Shown: one piece after another, positions 1 to 7,261 of the stretch
Layout: the number at the start of each line of letters is the position of its first letter
Numbering within the stretch: the first letter of the stretch is position 1
NCBI GenBank assembly: GCA_036502005.1
Contig: DASXZH010000020.1
Location: 45,607 to 109,606, forward strand
Direction of reading: 5' to 3'
DNA from: DASXZH01 sp036502005
GTDB taxonomy: Bacteria > Armatimonadota > Fimbriimonadia > Fimbriimonadales > Fimbriimonadaceae
DNA length: 64,000 nucleotides
The notes under the pieces: model-generated
The model's database searches: none
What the model saw: only the letters and a program-made list of their open reading frames with translations
Told to the model about the DNA's origin: nothing
Translations under genes and position numbers: made by a program

Positions 1-1
1 T

Positions 2-430
2 TTATTGCAAGATACTTGGGAGATTGCTGACTTTGAAAATGGCCTCTACCATGTCCGAGTAGATGGCCCCAACGGTTTCATGCGAGAGTTCGTAGGCGAT
101 GTAACCGGCCCTGATTTGGACATTCAAGTCACCTACGCTAGTGGAGGGTCGAAAACGCTTTCCGGACAAGTTGAAATCCGAATCACGAATCGCGGGGAAA
201 CAGCGCAGACAATTCAGGTGGAAGACCTATCTTACGGAAACCAAGCTGTGGCACGCAAAATCTCTGGCAAGGGCAACGCAACGATCCTGGTGGATACCAA
301 GGGAAGTAAAGGTTGGTACAACTTTGCGATCAAAGCCGAAGGCTTTCCTGCATTTAGCAGAACAGCAGCCGGCAGAGTTGAGACTGGACGTTGGAGCATA
401 ACCGACCCAGAAATAGGCCGCGCACTTTAA
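2..430 (+). CDS. Phospholipase C, C-terminal fragment (gene runs off the left edge)
   Basis: The reading frame is open from base 2, so only the last 142 residues are visible. They match the C-terminal beta-sandwich domain that is repeated at the end of bacterial non-haemolytic phosphocholine phospholipases C (DUF756). Diagnostic parts are YHVRVDGPNGFMREFVGD near the start, KGWYNF in the middle and AGRVETGRWSITDPEIG at the end. The catalytic phosphoesterase part lies outside the window, so activity cannot be judged. The TTG at base 5 is probably internal, not a start. The stop abuts the stop of the convergent phosphatase gene with no spacer. Confidence 0.8.
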   Translation, partial: LLQDTWEIADFENGLYHVRVDGPNGFMREFVGDVTGPDLDIQVTYASGGSKTLSGQVEIRITNRGETAQTIQVEDLSYGNQAVARKISGKGNATILVDTKGSKGWYNFAIKAEGFPAFSRTAAGRVETGRWSITDPEIGRAL

Positions 431-1105
431 CTATGGAATGAAGTACATCGGGTTTGGGACCTTGAAAGTCCTTTCCGAATGTCCACCTTTCAGGTCGCTC
501 CACTGATCTCCCACATTTTCAACGATGTGGTAGCCCATGCCCTCAATCTCAGCCCGAGCCGAAGACTTGTATGGGATCACGCTTTTCTGGTGATAGGTTG
601 AAGGCTTCATGAGCAGCTTGACATAGCCGGAGTAGCCGACATCGGCTAGGTTCTTCTCCGTTCCTTCCCGGCTCGATTCGCCGCGGCCGGTTACAAAGAA
701 CACATTAACGTGGTGCGCAATCGCCGATTTGAAGAGTTCCATTATCTCTGGAGAAGCAGGTGCCCTGCCTTCTTTCTCCCACTGGTTCCACAAATCGGGC
801 ACGTATCCAAAATCGGTCTTGACTTCCTCCGGCCAGTTCATCAGGGCAGTTTCATCGATATCTAGGACAAGGGCAAGTTTGGTGCCTCCCTTCGAGCGGT
901 GCGCGATCCAGGATTCGGCCTTATGAACCACTTGTAGAGTGTCCCTATGCCAACGGCCGGAATCGTGATAACTAATGATCTCCTTCTTAACCGTATCAAG
1001 ATTCGCAATGTTCTTCGGCGTATCGGAAGAGCAAAATGCCTGCGCAGGGAACAGCGCGAGAACTGAACAGATGAGAAACAAACGATGAGCATTAGCTGTG
1101 GCCAT
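431..1105 (-). CDS. Secreted HAD-family acid phosphatase (class B / lipoprotein e(P4)-like)
   Basis: A 224-residue protein with an N-terminal signal peptide (about residues 1-25, hydrophobic core LFLICSVLALFPA). The HAD nucleophile motif DIDET follows VLVLD-type strand residues near position 83, and motif II is in FFVTGRGES. GDQWSDLKGG near the C-terminus fits the acidic motif of the phosphatase class that includes e(P4) and plant vegetative storage proteins. The expected role is periplasmic dephosphorylation of phosphomonoesters, perhaps nucleotides. Facing a phospholipase C across a zero-base gap suggests joint phosphate scavenging, which is inference. There is no Shine-Dalgarno; a TAAAAT hexamer lies exactly 6 nt before the ATG, so the mRNA may be leaderless. 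Confidence 0.85.
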   Translation of the reverse strand: MATANAHRLFLICSVLALFPAQAFCSSDTPKNIANLDTVKKEIISYHDSGRWHRDTLQVVHKAESWIAHRSKGGTKLALVLDIDETALMNWPEEVKTDFGYVPDLWNQWEKEGRAPASPEIMELFKSAIAHHVNVFFVTGRGESSREGTEKNLADVGYSGYVKLLMKPSTYHQKSVIPYKSSARAEIEGMGYHIVENVGDQWSDLKGGHSERTFKVPNPMYFIP

Positions 1106-1111
1106 TTGAGG

Positions 1112-1117
1112 ATTTTA
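1112..1117 (-). promoter_or_regulatory. -10-like TAAAAT 6 nt before the ATG (candidate leaderless promoter)
   Basis: On the minus strand TAAAAT is followed by CCTCAA and then the ATG at 1105. With normal sigma-70 geometry transcription would start at the A of the ATG. No good -35 was seen. The same spacing recurs at several other genes of this window. Confidence 0.5.
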
Positions 1118-1209
1118 CTGGACCTCATAAGGGAACTGGCACAGAGAATCACCGAGGGGCCCCCGATCAAAGGCGACGAAAAAGCAGGTGATCTAGGCAC
1201 TCGCAAAGT

Positions 1210-1905
1210 TCATGGTCGAGGCGGTGAATTGCGGCCAATCCGGTTGGCTCCGATCAGCAGAAGCAATGGGGGCGGCGCATCGTCCGTGATCGGTTGTTCC
1301 GGCTCAATCGTTAGTTGTGTGCTTGCTCCGTACCCAATGGCCGAACCCTCAGTAAGGTAAATCTTCTCATCGCCGAAAGTGATTATCACGCTCCCGCGTA
1401 CGACAAAATACACGGCGTCACGGTATTGCGGCATTGTAATGTCCACAAATTTGCCGTACACCTCGAAAAGATTTAACCCTGGCCCGCGAGGCATGAAGAA
1501 ATTCATGCCGCTTAAGAAAAACGGGGCTAGGCCGAGTTTTCCCAGGCGCCGCCGCTCTCGCCAATCTTGGATCAACGTTTCGTTGTCTTCAGGTACCCGT
1601 CGTCTGTGATCTTCGACCGAATACCATCGCGCTTCTTCTCCGTGATGCACGACATAGGGCACCTCCGCTGTCTTAGCGTATTGGAATCGGCGTATAGTCT
1701 TTACCTCTTCGATCGTAGTCTTCAGGGCCTCGCAGATCTTCCGAAGTTGGGCATCGCGAATCCGTTGTCCAAGTTCGGCGCGACAAACTGTTGATACGCC
1801 AACGCGAGCCAAACCGGCGAGCTCCGCCTGAGTGATCTTACGCAGTCCCCGTGTCAAGCGGAGCGTCTGTGCTACGAGAGCCAAATCTTCTTGCGGATCA
1901 CCCAT
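1210..1905 (-). CDS. XRE-family transcriptional regulator with C-terminal cupin domain
   Basis: About 231 residues from the ATG at 1905. The N-terminal helix-turn-helix (about residues 12-65, core ITQAELAGLARVGVSTVCRAE) belongs to the XRE/Cro family. The C-terminal half looks like a cupin_2 beta-barrel (RDAVYFVVRGSVIITFGDEKIYLTEGSAIGY split over strands), the usual effector-sensing domain of HTH-cupin regulators. An alternative GTG start at 1923 adds six residues; neither start has a clear ribosome-binding site. The ligand and targets cannot be read from the sequence. It is a single gene, divergent from the pseudopilin gene at 2052. Confidence 0.8.
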   Translation of the reverse strand: MGDPQEDLALVAQTLRLTRGLRKITQAELAGLARVGVSTVCRAELGQRIRDAQLRKICEALKTTIEEVKTIRRFQYAKTAEVPYVVHHGEEARWYSVEDHRRRVPEDNETLIQDWRERRRLGKLGLAPFFLSGMNFFMPRGPGLNLFEVYGKFVDITMPQYRDAVYFVVRGSVIITFGDEKIYLTEGSAIGYGASTQLTIEPEQPITDDAPPPLLLLIGANRIGRNSPPRP

Positions 1906-2037
1906 AACAAAATAGTGGCACACTTTCTCAGTAAACTGAATGATTTCTGTGCCATAGATCGTTCAGTAATGTTTGATGATTTCGCAGCTCCTCAAAAAAT
2001 CGTAAAAACGCCTATACCATGGTTTATGAGCCCACAC

Positions 2038-2042
2038 AGAGG
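2038..2042 (+). promoter_or_regulatory. Ribosome-binding site AGAGG deciding the start of the pseudopilin
   Basis: AGAGG with a 9-nt spacer precedes ATG 2052. This favours 2052 over an in-frame upstream ATG at 2019 that has no such site. Confidence 0.6.
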
Positions 2043-2051
2043 TATCAAACT

Positions 2052-3023
2052 ATGTTTACTCAATCTTTCCCCAGCCATAATCGTTCCGCTCGTCTGCGAG
2101 CGAGTGCTTTTACCCTAATCGAACTTCTCGTAGTCATCGCGATCATCGCGATTCTGGCAGCGATTCTCTTTCCGGTCTTTGCTCAAGCTAAAGCTGCGGC
2201 GAAGGGTGCTGCCTGTCTATCTAACACGAAGCAGATCGGCCTAGCGTGGATCATGTACGAAAACGACTATGACGACGTCATGTGCCCAGCTGCTACGTCG
2301 CCATGGACGGGAGAGCCGGCTGGTTCGTTATATGGGGAACAGTTTGCCCTCTATGGCGCCGCCTACGATATCGTTGGATCAAACTTCATCTCTGTAACAA
2401 ACACCAATGGTGGATTGATCTATCCATACATGAAGAGCGGTCCGATCACAGATTGCCCAGCTGCGTCTGGTCTCTCCACCAATCCAAACACGTTTCCATC
2501 GCCTGTAGCTTATGCCATCAACGAAGAAATTGAAAACGGCTGTGACGACCTGGTGCTCGGGGGCAACTACGGACCATTTCAAACTGGCGCGGGCGGCTGT
2601 AACTTTGCAACGACGGTGTATGCTCCTCCCTCGTCCACCACGATTGATCAGCCCGCGGAAACGATTCTAATGACTGACGCCGCTTCGGAAGGCTTCATTG
2701 GTGGCACGCAAAGCGTCATCTCAAGGCCAGGCGTGGGCGAAGCGCTCCAGTTTGGTAGCGATGCGGGAGCATCTCAAGGACGCCATAACGGTCAAACCGC
2801 CAATGTTTCCTGGTTGGATGGGCATTCAAAGTCGTCCCATGTAGACCAGACTCTTATGAAAGCGGCTAATGATACCGGCGCCGTCGCCGCAGGCTTCGGT
2901 GACATCGTGCATTCGACGCCTCCTGCCATCACCGGACAGAACGTTCTTGGACAGCCAAGTTGGGTTGGCACCCAAGCCGCCCAGGGCACCGTCTACTACT
3001 ACCTGCTCAACAAGAGCGACTAA
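2052..3023 (+). CDS. Pseudopilin-like secreted protein, DUF1559 / H-X9-DG type (copy 1)
   Basis: A 323-residue protein with a type IV prepilin/type II pseudopilin N-terminus: short basic leader, then FTLIELLVVIAIIAILAAIL. Cleavage and methylation would be at the Phe by a prepilin peptidase encoded elsewhere. The body has FPVFAQAKAAAK and CLSNTKQ directly after the helix, and near the C-terminus a RHN...WLDGHSK segment resembling the H-X9-DG signature with one extra residue. Proteins of this type are highly expanded in Armatimonadota and Planctomycetes; their role beyond an envelope location is unknown. Two further copies lie at 12109-12876 and 44399-45298, neither next to assembly genes. Confidence 0.85.
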   Translation: MFTQSFPSHNRSARLRASAFTLIELLVVIAIIAILAAILFPVFAQAKAAAKGAACLSNTKQIGLAWIMYENDYDDVMCPAATSPWTGEPAGSLYGEQFALYGAAYDIVGSNFISVTNTNGGLIYPYMKSGPITDCPAASGLSTNPNTFPSPVAYAINEEIENGCDDLVLGGNYGPFQTGAGGCNFATTVYAPPSSTTIDQPAETILMTDAASEGFIGGTQSVISRPGVGEALQFGSDAGASQGRHNGQTANVSWLDGHSKSSHVDQTLMKAANDTGAVAAGFGDIVHSTPPAITGQNVLGQPSWVGTQAAQGTVYYYLLNKSD

Positions 3024-3079
3024 GAAACGACTCAGAGAAGTTGCGGCGCACGCCGTAGCTTCTCGTGAAACCGCGAAAA

Positions 3080-3397
3080 ATGATCAATATCTGTCCCCTC
3101 GCTTTTAACAATCGGTTACTGACCCCCGTGCTCATTTGTGGGGTCGTTCTTTGTTCGTTGTGTGGTTGTGGAAAGTCGCAAGAAGTTGTACCAGGAGAAT
3201 CAAGGAGCTCCATTCCCCTTCCCATGAAGCCATTAACTGCTGTTGACCAAACATTTATAGATCAAGTTGCGGCCCAGCCGCCTGAAGCCCGTAAGGCATA
3301 CATTGCAAAAAATATCAAGACGGCGCAGGGACTTATCATGCGTAACGGCACAGTCGGCCAAAAGCTGAACGAGTTGTTGGGCATCAAGGGAAAATGA
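3080..3397 (+). CDS. Small lipoprotein of unknown function
   Basis: About 105 residues from ATG 3080; a GTG at 3065 would add five. A hydrophobic segment ends in a lipobox LCGC, so the protein is probably lipid-anchored after signal peptidase II cleavage. The mature part is short and contains a helical stretch (LTAVDQTFIDQVAAQPPEARKA) but no domain I recognise. It lies 56 bases after the pseudopilin gene on the same strand and may be cotranscribed. A distantly similar small lipoprotein is at 44069-44314. Confidence 0.65.
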   Translation: MINICPLAFNNRLLTPVLICGVVLCSLCGCGKSQEVVPGESRSSIPLPMKPLTAVDQTFIDQVAAQPPEARKAYIAKNIKTAQGLIMRNGTVGQKLNELLGIKGK

Positions 3398-3503
3398 ACC
3401 TCACGAGTGACCAGCGTAGCCTTGAATTATATCCACACCAAATAACCTTTTTTCGAATGAATAGAAACTCCGCGCATCCACAGGTGCTCAAGAACTGCTG
3501 AAA

Positions 3504-4643
3504 ATGATAATCAAACTCCATCACATTCAACGCGCTCTGGCCGTTATCTCGTTAGTGGCACTTCTAGCAACGCAGAGTGCGCATGCTCAAAGTCGCCCCG
3601 AAGCAACATTGAAAGTCGGTGATCCAGCCCCAACCGTGTCCGTGGAAGGATGGGCCCAAGGCACCCCAGTCGCCCAATTCGAAAAAGGCAAGGTCTATGT
3701 GCTCGAATTTTGGGCTACCTGGTGCGGTCCTTGCTTTCAAGCCATGCCCCATTTATCAGAGTTATCGAAAAAATACGCTGGAAAGGTGGTTTTCACTGGT
3801 GTAGATGTGTGGGAAGATGTCCACGGTTCGGATGGGATTGCTCCTTCGGTGAAGGTTGAGAAATTCTTAAAGGACAACCCAGGTCGAATGAGCTACAACG
3901 TAGCCGTAGACGGGAAAGCAGGGCTTATGGCTAGCCATTGGCTGCAGGCGGCCGGCCAAAACGGAATCCCAGCCTCTTTTGTTGTTGATCAAGACGGCAA
4001 GATCGCCTGGATTGGCCACCCAGAGGGTGGTTTAGAAACAGTCGTCGGGCAAGTCGTAGAAGGCAAGTTCGACCCCAAAGCATTTGCCGAGGAGCGACGA
4101 AAGAAAAGGGAGGCGCTTCAAACGGCTGATGCACCTAATCGCGCACTACTGAAACCGATTCAGGATGCGATCCAATCGAAGGACTACAAGGCCGCGCTTG
4201 CGTTGTGCGCAAAAGTTGAAGTTGATCATCCTGCATTGAAGCCAAGAGTTGCACAGCTAAAACTCTCCGCTGCGATGAACGGGGATGAGGGTGTAATGTT
4301 GGACATGATCCAGCAAGCGATTGACTCGAAGTCGCTTACAGACCTGGCCCGTTATGGTCAAACAATCGCTATGACCGATGGTCTCACGAAGGCAACCTAT
4401 TCTCTCGGCGCCAAGAGCCTAATTGCTTTCGGCGACGCACAGAAAGACGACAAAATGGCGGTCAGTATCCACTACCTTATCGGATTGGCTTGCTTTAAAG
4501 CAGGGGATATGGATAAAGCGGTTGAGAACACGGAGAAGGCGCGAAAGGAAGCGGAAGACACCAGCGCCCCGGCGGAGACAATGAAGGCCATCACCGATGC
4601 ACTAGCAAAATATAAGGCCGCAGCAGCAAAAGGGGGCAAATAG
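3504..4643 (+). CDS. Secreted thioredoxin-like (TlpA/ResA-type) protein with helical C-terminal domain, paralogue 1
   Basis: A 379-residue protein with a signal peptide (about residues 1-29, ending AHAQS). The thioredoxin-fold domain (about 35-195) has the redox motif WCGPC in EFWATWCGPCFQAMPHL, the TlpA/ResA style. The cis-proline region is GIPASFVVDQDGKIAWIGHP. The remaining about 180 residues are charged and alpha-helical, with TPR-like repeats (KDYKAALALC; HYLIGLACFKAGDMDKAV). The likely role is periplasmic thiol reduction on a protein held by the helical domain; the partner is unknown. It is the first of three paralogues in a row, and its TAG stop overlaps the GTG start of the next gene by one base. 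Confidence 0.85.
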   Translation: MIIKLHHIQRALAVISLVALLATQSAHAQSRPEATLKVGDPAPTVSVEGWAQGTPVAQFEKGKVYVLEFWATWCGPCFQAMPHLSELSKKYAGKVVFTGVDVWEDVHGSDGIAPSVKVEKFLKDNPGRMSYNVAVDGKAGLMASHWLQAAGQNGIPASFVVDQDGKIAWIGHPEGGLETVVGQVVEGKFDPKAFAEERRKKREALQTADAPNRALLKPIQDAIQSKDYKAALALCAKVEVDHPALKPRVAQLKLSAAMNGDEGVMLDMIQQAIDSKSLTDLARYGQTIAMTDGLTKATYSLGAKSLIAFGDAQKDDKMAVSIHYLIGLACFKAGDMDKAVENTEKARKEAEDTSAPAETMKAITDALAKYKAAAAKGGK

Positions 4644-5797
4644 TGAAGGTGCTTCCCCTCGTCGTGCTAGCTCTGTTCGTAGGTCCAGCCTATTCACAGG
4701 AGGTTCGCCTCGGTGGTCCTGCTCCCGCCCTAGCAACAGGTAAGTGGATGCGGGGTGGCTTGAAGGGCTACACTCCAGGCCACATCACGGTCGTTGAGTT
4801 ATGGGCTACTTGGTGCCACTACTGCCGAGAAGCGATGCCCCACCTCAATGAACTTTCTAAGAAACTGCAGGGGAAGGTCGACTTCGTGGGCGTCGATGTG
4901 TTGGAAGCCCACTATGGCGATGACCCGGTAACCTACCCGGAAAAAATGGTCAAGGATTTTTTGGCCAACGATCCCTTGGGAAAAACGCTTAGCTATAACA
5001 TATGCCTGGACACCCCAGCCAAGGCCTTTGAGAAACAATGGATGCCCCTTGCCGCTCAAGCCGACTATCCGACGGGCGGCATTCCACTTACATTCGTGAT
5101 TGACGCGCAGGGACGTCTTGCTTGGATTGGGCATCCCTACCTGGATGGCGAGTTCGAGAGGGCACTGCAACAAATGGTGGCAGGCACCTACGATCTGAAC
5201 ACGTTTATAGCGTCCTGCGAAGCCAAGAAAGTGGCCGATCAACAGACCGAAACTTTGCGCCGCCAGAAATCAGCTCGACGTGCGGAGGATATCGCACCGA
5301 TTCTCAAGCCGATGACCGACGCAATTAGTGCAAGAGACTATGCGCTGGCAATAAATGAGGCGCACCGGCTCATAGAGAAGGATCCAACGCTTGACCGTGA
5401 TACTTTGAGGTCGCGGTTAAATGCTTATCGAGAACTCCTTAAAACAGATGGGAGTAAAGCCCTTGAGCTTGTTCAATGGGAGGTCAACCACACAACGGAC
5501 CGAACGAACGCAACTGCTCAGGGCCGCAACCTTGTCGAGTTCGCAGCCATCTTTGCAGAGGCAAAGGATCAGTCCAAGGACCTTTACGCCTTTGCCATAG
5601 ATCTCCTGGAAAACTTCAACCCGATGGGCACCGTCCTATACGGCCGCTTCATTCATGCACTTGCTTACGCGTATGCGAACTCGGGCCATCGAGATAAAGC
5701 GCTCGCCTATGCTCATGCCGCCGCCGCCGCCATGAGGGAGAGAAAAGCAGATCCCAAGATGTTTGACGACTTAGCTAAAGAGTTTGAGGAGAAATAA
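4643..5797 (+). CDS. Secreted thioredoxin-like protein with helical C-terminal domain, paralogue 2
   Basis: A 384-residue protein starting at a GTG that shares its first base with the stop of the preceding gene, so the two are translationally coupled. Signal peptide about residues 1-18 (ends YSQE). The thioredoxin domain carries WCHYC instead of WCGPC in ELWATWCHYCREAMPHL; the dipeptide between the cysteines tunes redox potential, so its chemistry may differ from its neighbours. The segment GGIPLTFVIDAQGRLAWIGHP marks the cis-Pro loop. The C-terminal about 190 residues form TPR-like helices (RDYALAINEAHRLIEKDP; ALAYAYANSGHRDKALAYA). The substrate is unknown. Confidence 0.85.
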   Translation: MKVLPLVVLALFVGPAYSQEVRLGGPAPALATGKWMRGGLKGYTPGHITVVELWATWCHYCREAMPHLNELSKKLQGKVDFVGVDVLEAHYGDDPVTYPEKMVKDFLANDPLGKTLSYNICLDTPAKAFEKQWMPLAAQADYPTGGIPLTFVIDAQGRLAWIGHPYLDGEFERALQQMVAGTYDLNTFIASCEAKKVADQQTETLRRQKSARRAEDIAPILKPMTDAISARDYALAINEAHRLIEKDPTLDRDTLRSRLNAYRELLKTDGSKALELVQWEVNHTTDRTNATAQGRNLVEFAAIFAEAKDQSKDLYAFAIDLLENFNPMGTVLYGRFIHALAYAYANSGHRDKALAYAHAAAAAMRERKADPKMFDDLAKEFEEK

Positions 5798-5858
5798 GGC
5801 AACGAGCCCGATACTGCCGCAATACAACGCCCTTTATACAACCTCCCAGGAGAAAATT

Positions 5859-6455
5859 ATGATCAAATCGTCGCTTTTAATTCGATCTCAAACAATGCGT
5901 GTTTGCACAGTCATCGCAGTCACCATCGTTACTCAAATCGTTCTTGGACAGAGTCTGACGGTTGGCAGCCCCGCTCCTGCTCTTAAAGTCTCTCGCTGGA
6001 TCAAAGGGACCCCAGTTGCGAACTTTGAAAAGGGTAAGACCTATGTCGTCGAGTTTTGGGCCACATGGTGTGCGCCGTGTAGAGAAGCAATGCCTCATTT
6101 AACGGAAATGGCCAAGAAGTATGCCGGCAAAGTCACCTTTACAGGGTGCGACATTTTCGAACGGTTCTCGGACGAGGCCGCCACAAATAAGGCGGTCGAC
6201 TCATTCGTTAGCGGCATGGGTGACAAGATGGGATACAACGTATGTCAAGACGGCCCCGCTCATACTATGGTTAACACATGGATGAAGCCAACTCTTCAAG
6301 ATGGGATCCCTTGCTCATTTGTTATTGATGGCAGCGGCAAAGTCGCTTGGATAGGCCATCCGATGGAGTTGGATGCTGCGCTAAGCCAAATATTAGCGGG
6401 AACATTCGACGCGAAAAAGTTCGAAGCTCAATTCAAAGCATATCAGGAACAATAG
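5859..6455 (+). CDS. Secreted thioredoxin-like protein, paralogue 3, ended by an in-frame amber codon
   Basis: The start at ATG 5859 is supported by AGGAG at 5848-5852 with a 6-nt spacer; the frame extends further upstream but overlaps the preceding gene. The 198 residues comprise a signal peptide and one thioredoxin domain with WCAPC (EFWATWCAPCREAMPHL) and GIPCSFVIDGSGKVAWIGHP. Paralogues 1 and 2 continue into a helical domain. Here a TAG at 6453-6455 stops translation right after the thioredoxin fold, and the same frame then continues as the 6492-6965 reading frame. The truncated product could still be a working periplasmic thioredoxin. Confidence 0.8.
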   Translation: MIKSSLLIRSQTMRVCTVIAVTIVTQIVLGQSLTVGSPAPALKVSRWIKGTPVANFEKGKTYVVEFWATWCAPCREAMPHLTEMAKKYAGKVTFTGCDIFERFSDEAATNKAVDSFVSGMGDKMGYNVCQDGPAHTMVNTWMKPTLQDGIPCSFVIDGSGKVAWIGHPMELDAALSQILAGTFDAKKFEAQFKAYQEQ

Positions 6456-6491
6456 AAGCAGAGGCAGGACTTACTCAGCAGAACAAAAGAG

Positions 6492-6965
6492 ATGATGAAA
6501 CCCTACGGTGCAGATTGGAAAGCCAAAGACTATGCCACCGTGGTTTCAGAGTACGACAAGGTAACGGTAAAGGAGCCCGCCCTGATTCCGGTTCTCCAGT
6601 TCAGTTACTACACAGCCCTCATTCATGCCGATTTCAACCGGGCGTTGGAGGTCGGAAAAGCTAATAAGATGACAGACTACGTGGCAATGTTGACTGCCAA
6701 CCAAACGGATCTTCCGAAGAGCGATTACGATTTCGCGGTCGATACGCTAAAAGACTCGCCGGAGATGACTAAAACAAGCCAAATGGTTGGAATTGTGGCG
6801 AGTGCTTACTTCAATGACGGCCAGTACGCAAAGGCGCTGGAGACCATCCAAAAAAAGATAGAAATGGCCAATAAGCATGGGGGTTATTCGGACGATGACA
6901 TGAAACCTCTTTACGATAACCTCAAGAAGTATAAAGATGCTGCGGCGGCTAACCCTGGCAAGTAA
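6492..6965 (+). pseudogene. Detached helical C-terminal domain of thioredoxin paralogue 3
   Basis: These 157 residues lie in the same frame as the preceding CDS, separated only by the TAG at 6453-6455 and 12 sense codons (KQRQDLLSRTKE). The sequence aligns in style and position with the C-terminal domains of paralogues 1 and 2 (AKDYATVVSEYDKV; FNDGQYAKALETIQKK), so the original gene was probably 5859-6965. A CAG-to-TAG transition would explain the break. It could be a real nonsense mutation, a sequencing error, or readthrough. Separate translation from ATG 6492 is possible, since AAAAGAGATG resembles a weak ribosome-binding site, but the product would lack a signal peptide. Confidence 0.65.
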
Positions 6966-7066
6966 GAACCTAACGGCTTTGGAGCGCCAACTGAGCCACG
7001 ATCTTAAGCCGTTACTTTCTACTAACATGCTCCCAAATGGCTGTACAATGTTGCTTGAGAGCCTTC

Positions 7067-7261
7067 ATGATTAAATTTTCACATTCGCGCTTGGTTACGA
7101 AAACAGCTATAGCCCTTCTTCATTCCGCATTAGCCTGTGGAGCGCTCGGCCAGGCGTTCAACTTAAAGCTTTCCGCGTCATCCATCCGCGGTGGTGCTTC
7201 GGCCACGGGCACTGTTACCCTAAATACAGGCACGGCGCCAACCGGTGGTAACTCTGACTAG
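7067..7261 (+). pseudogene. 5' part of a frameshifted secreted Ig-repeat protein
   Basis: From ATG 7067 (GAGAG five bases upstream) this encodes a signal peptide (HSALACGALGQAF) and the start of a repeat, ASSIRGGASATGTVTLN, then runs into TAG 7259-7261 just after APTGG. Later repeats in the next frame read GGSSTGTVTLDRPAPYGGW followed by a VDLVSQYP-type strand. The equivalent strand here (VTLTSRYPDYV) is encoded in another frame from about 7245. A one-base deletion near 7240-7250 therefore separates this part from the 7245-8906 frame. Confidence 0.7.
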
